Assembly: GCA_015232955.1 (NCBI GenBank)
Contig: JADFYS010000171.1
Coordinates: 1-5,135, forward strand
DNA: 5,135 bases
Reading direction: 5' to 3'
Source of the DNA: Gammaproteobacteria bacterium
Lineage (GTDB): Bacteria; Pseudomonadota; Gammaproteobacteria; Thiohalomonadales; Thiohalomonadaceae
This document shows, piece by piece, positions 5,135-5,135 of this stretch. The notes under the pieces are model-generated. The model saw only the letters and a program-made list of their open reading frames with translations, was not told the DNA's origin and did no database searches. Made by a program: the position numbers and the translations under genes. The stretch's first letter is position 1. Each line of letters starts with the position of its first letter.

Positions 5135-5135
5135 G

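Noticed and set aside
1..5135. CRISPR array, tRNA, rRNA or phage/toxin-antitoxin genes
   Set aside because: No regularly spaced repeats, no cloverleaf with a CCA-type end, and no matching protein motifs were found in the window.

Overview
The window reads as a gammaproteobacterial (or close relative) chromosome segment. Its proteins are a Gram-negative lipid A enzyme, a peroxiredoxin-glutaredoxin fusion, LexA and a cofactor-independent phosphoglycerate mutase. These assignments rest on motifs read by eye; no database search was possible, so the taxonomic guess is inference. Gene-level content is ordinary housekeeping and stress functions. No multi-gene novel system is visible; the unusual material lies in the non-coding DNA.

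Layout. Positions 1-278 hold no confident gene: the first ~70 bases carry one end of a repeated element, and an open but start-less frame runs across it to a stop at 190. lpxB follows on the + strand (279-1436). It converges on a minus-strand peroxiredoxin/glutaredoxin gene (1511-2245), with a perfect 9-bp stem and CGAA/UUCG tetraloop between them that probably terminates transcription. lexA (2367-2963, minus) lies upstream of the peroxiredoxin gene in the same orientation, 121 bases away. The 493-base gap between lexA and gpmI (3457-5001, plus) is the richest non-coding part. The last 134 bases are gene-free and contain two small hairpins.

Two things stand out. First, the lexA promoter carries two exact GTTC-N7-GTTC direct repeats, facing each other around a plausible -10 box. 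This is the operator type known from alphaproteobacterial LexA, not the CTGT-N8-ACAG box of E. coli. The LexA protein also has a DNA-binding helix unlike E. coli's (SSRGSLHRHIQAL). Second, a 59-bp miniature inverted-repeat element (3112-3170) sits between lexA and gpmI. It has 16-bp imperfect terminal inverted repeats and a perfect 10-bp target duplication (CAGCAGCGAC) on both sides. Its right end recurs almost identically at 39-70, so this is a dispersed family, probably mobilised by a transposase elsewhere in the genome.

The four genes do not form one pathway. lexA (DNA damage) and the peroxiredoxin fusion (peroxide removal) share orientation and could share some read-through. lpxB and gpmI look independently transcribed.
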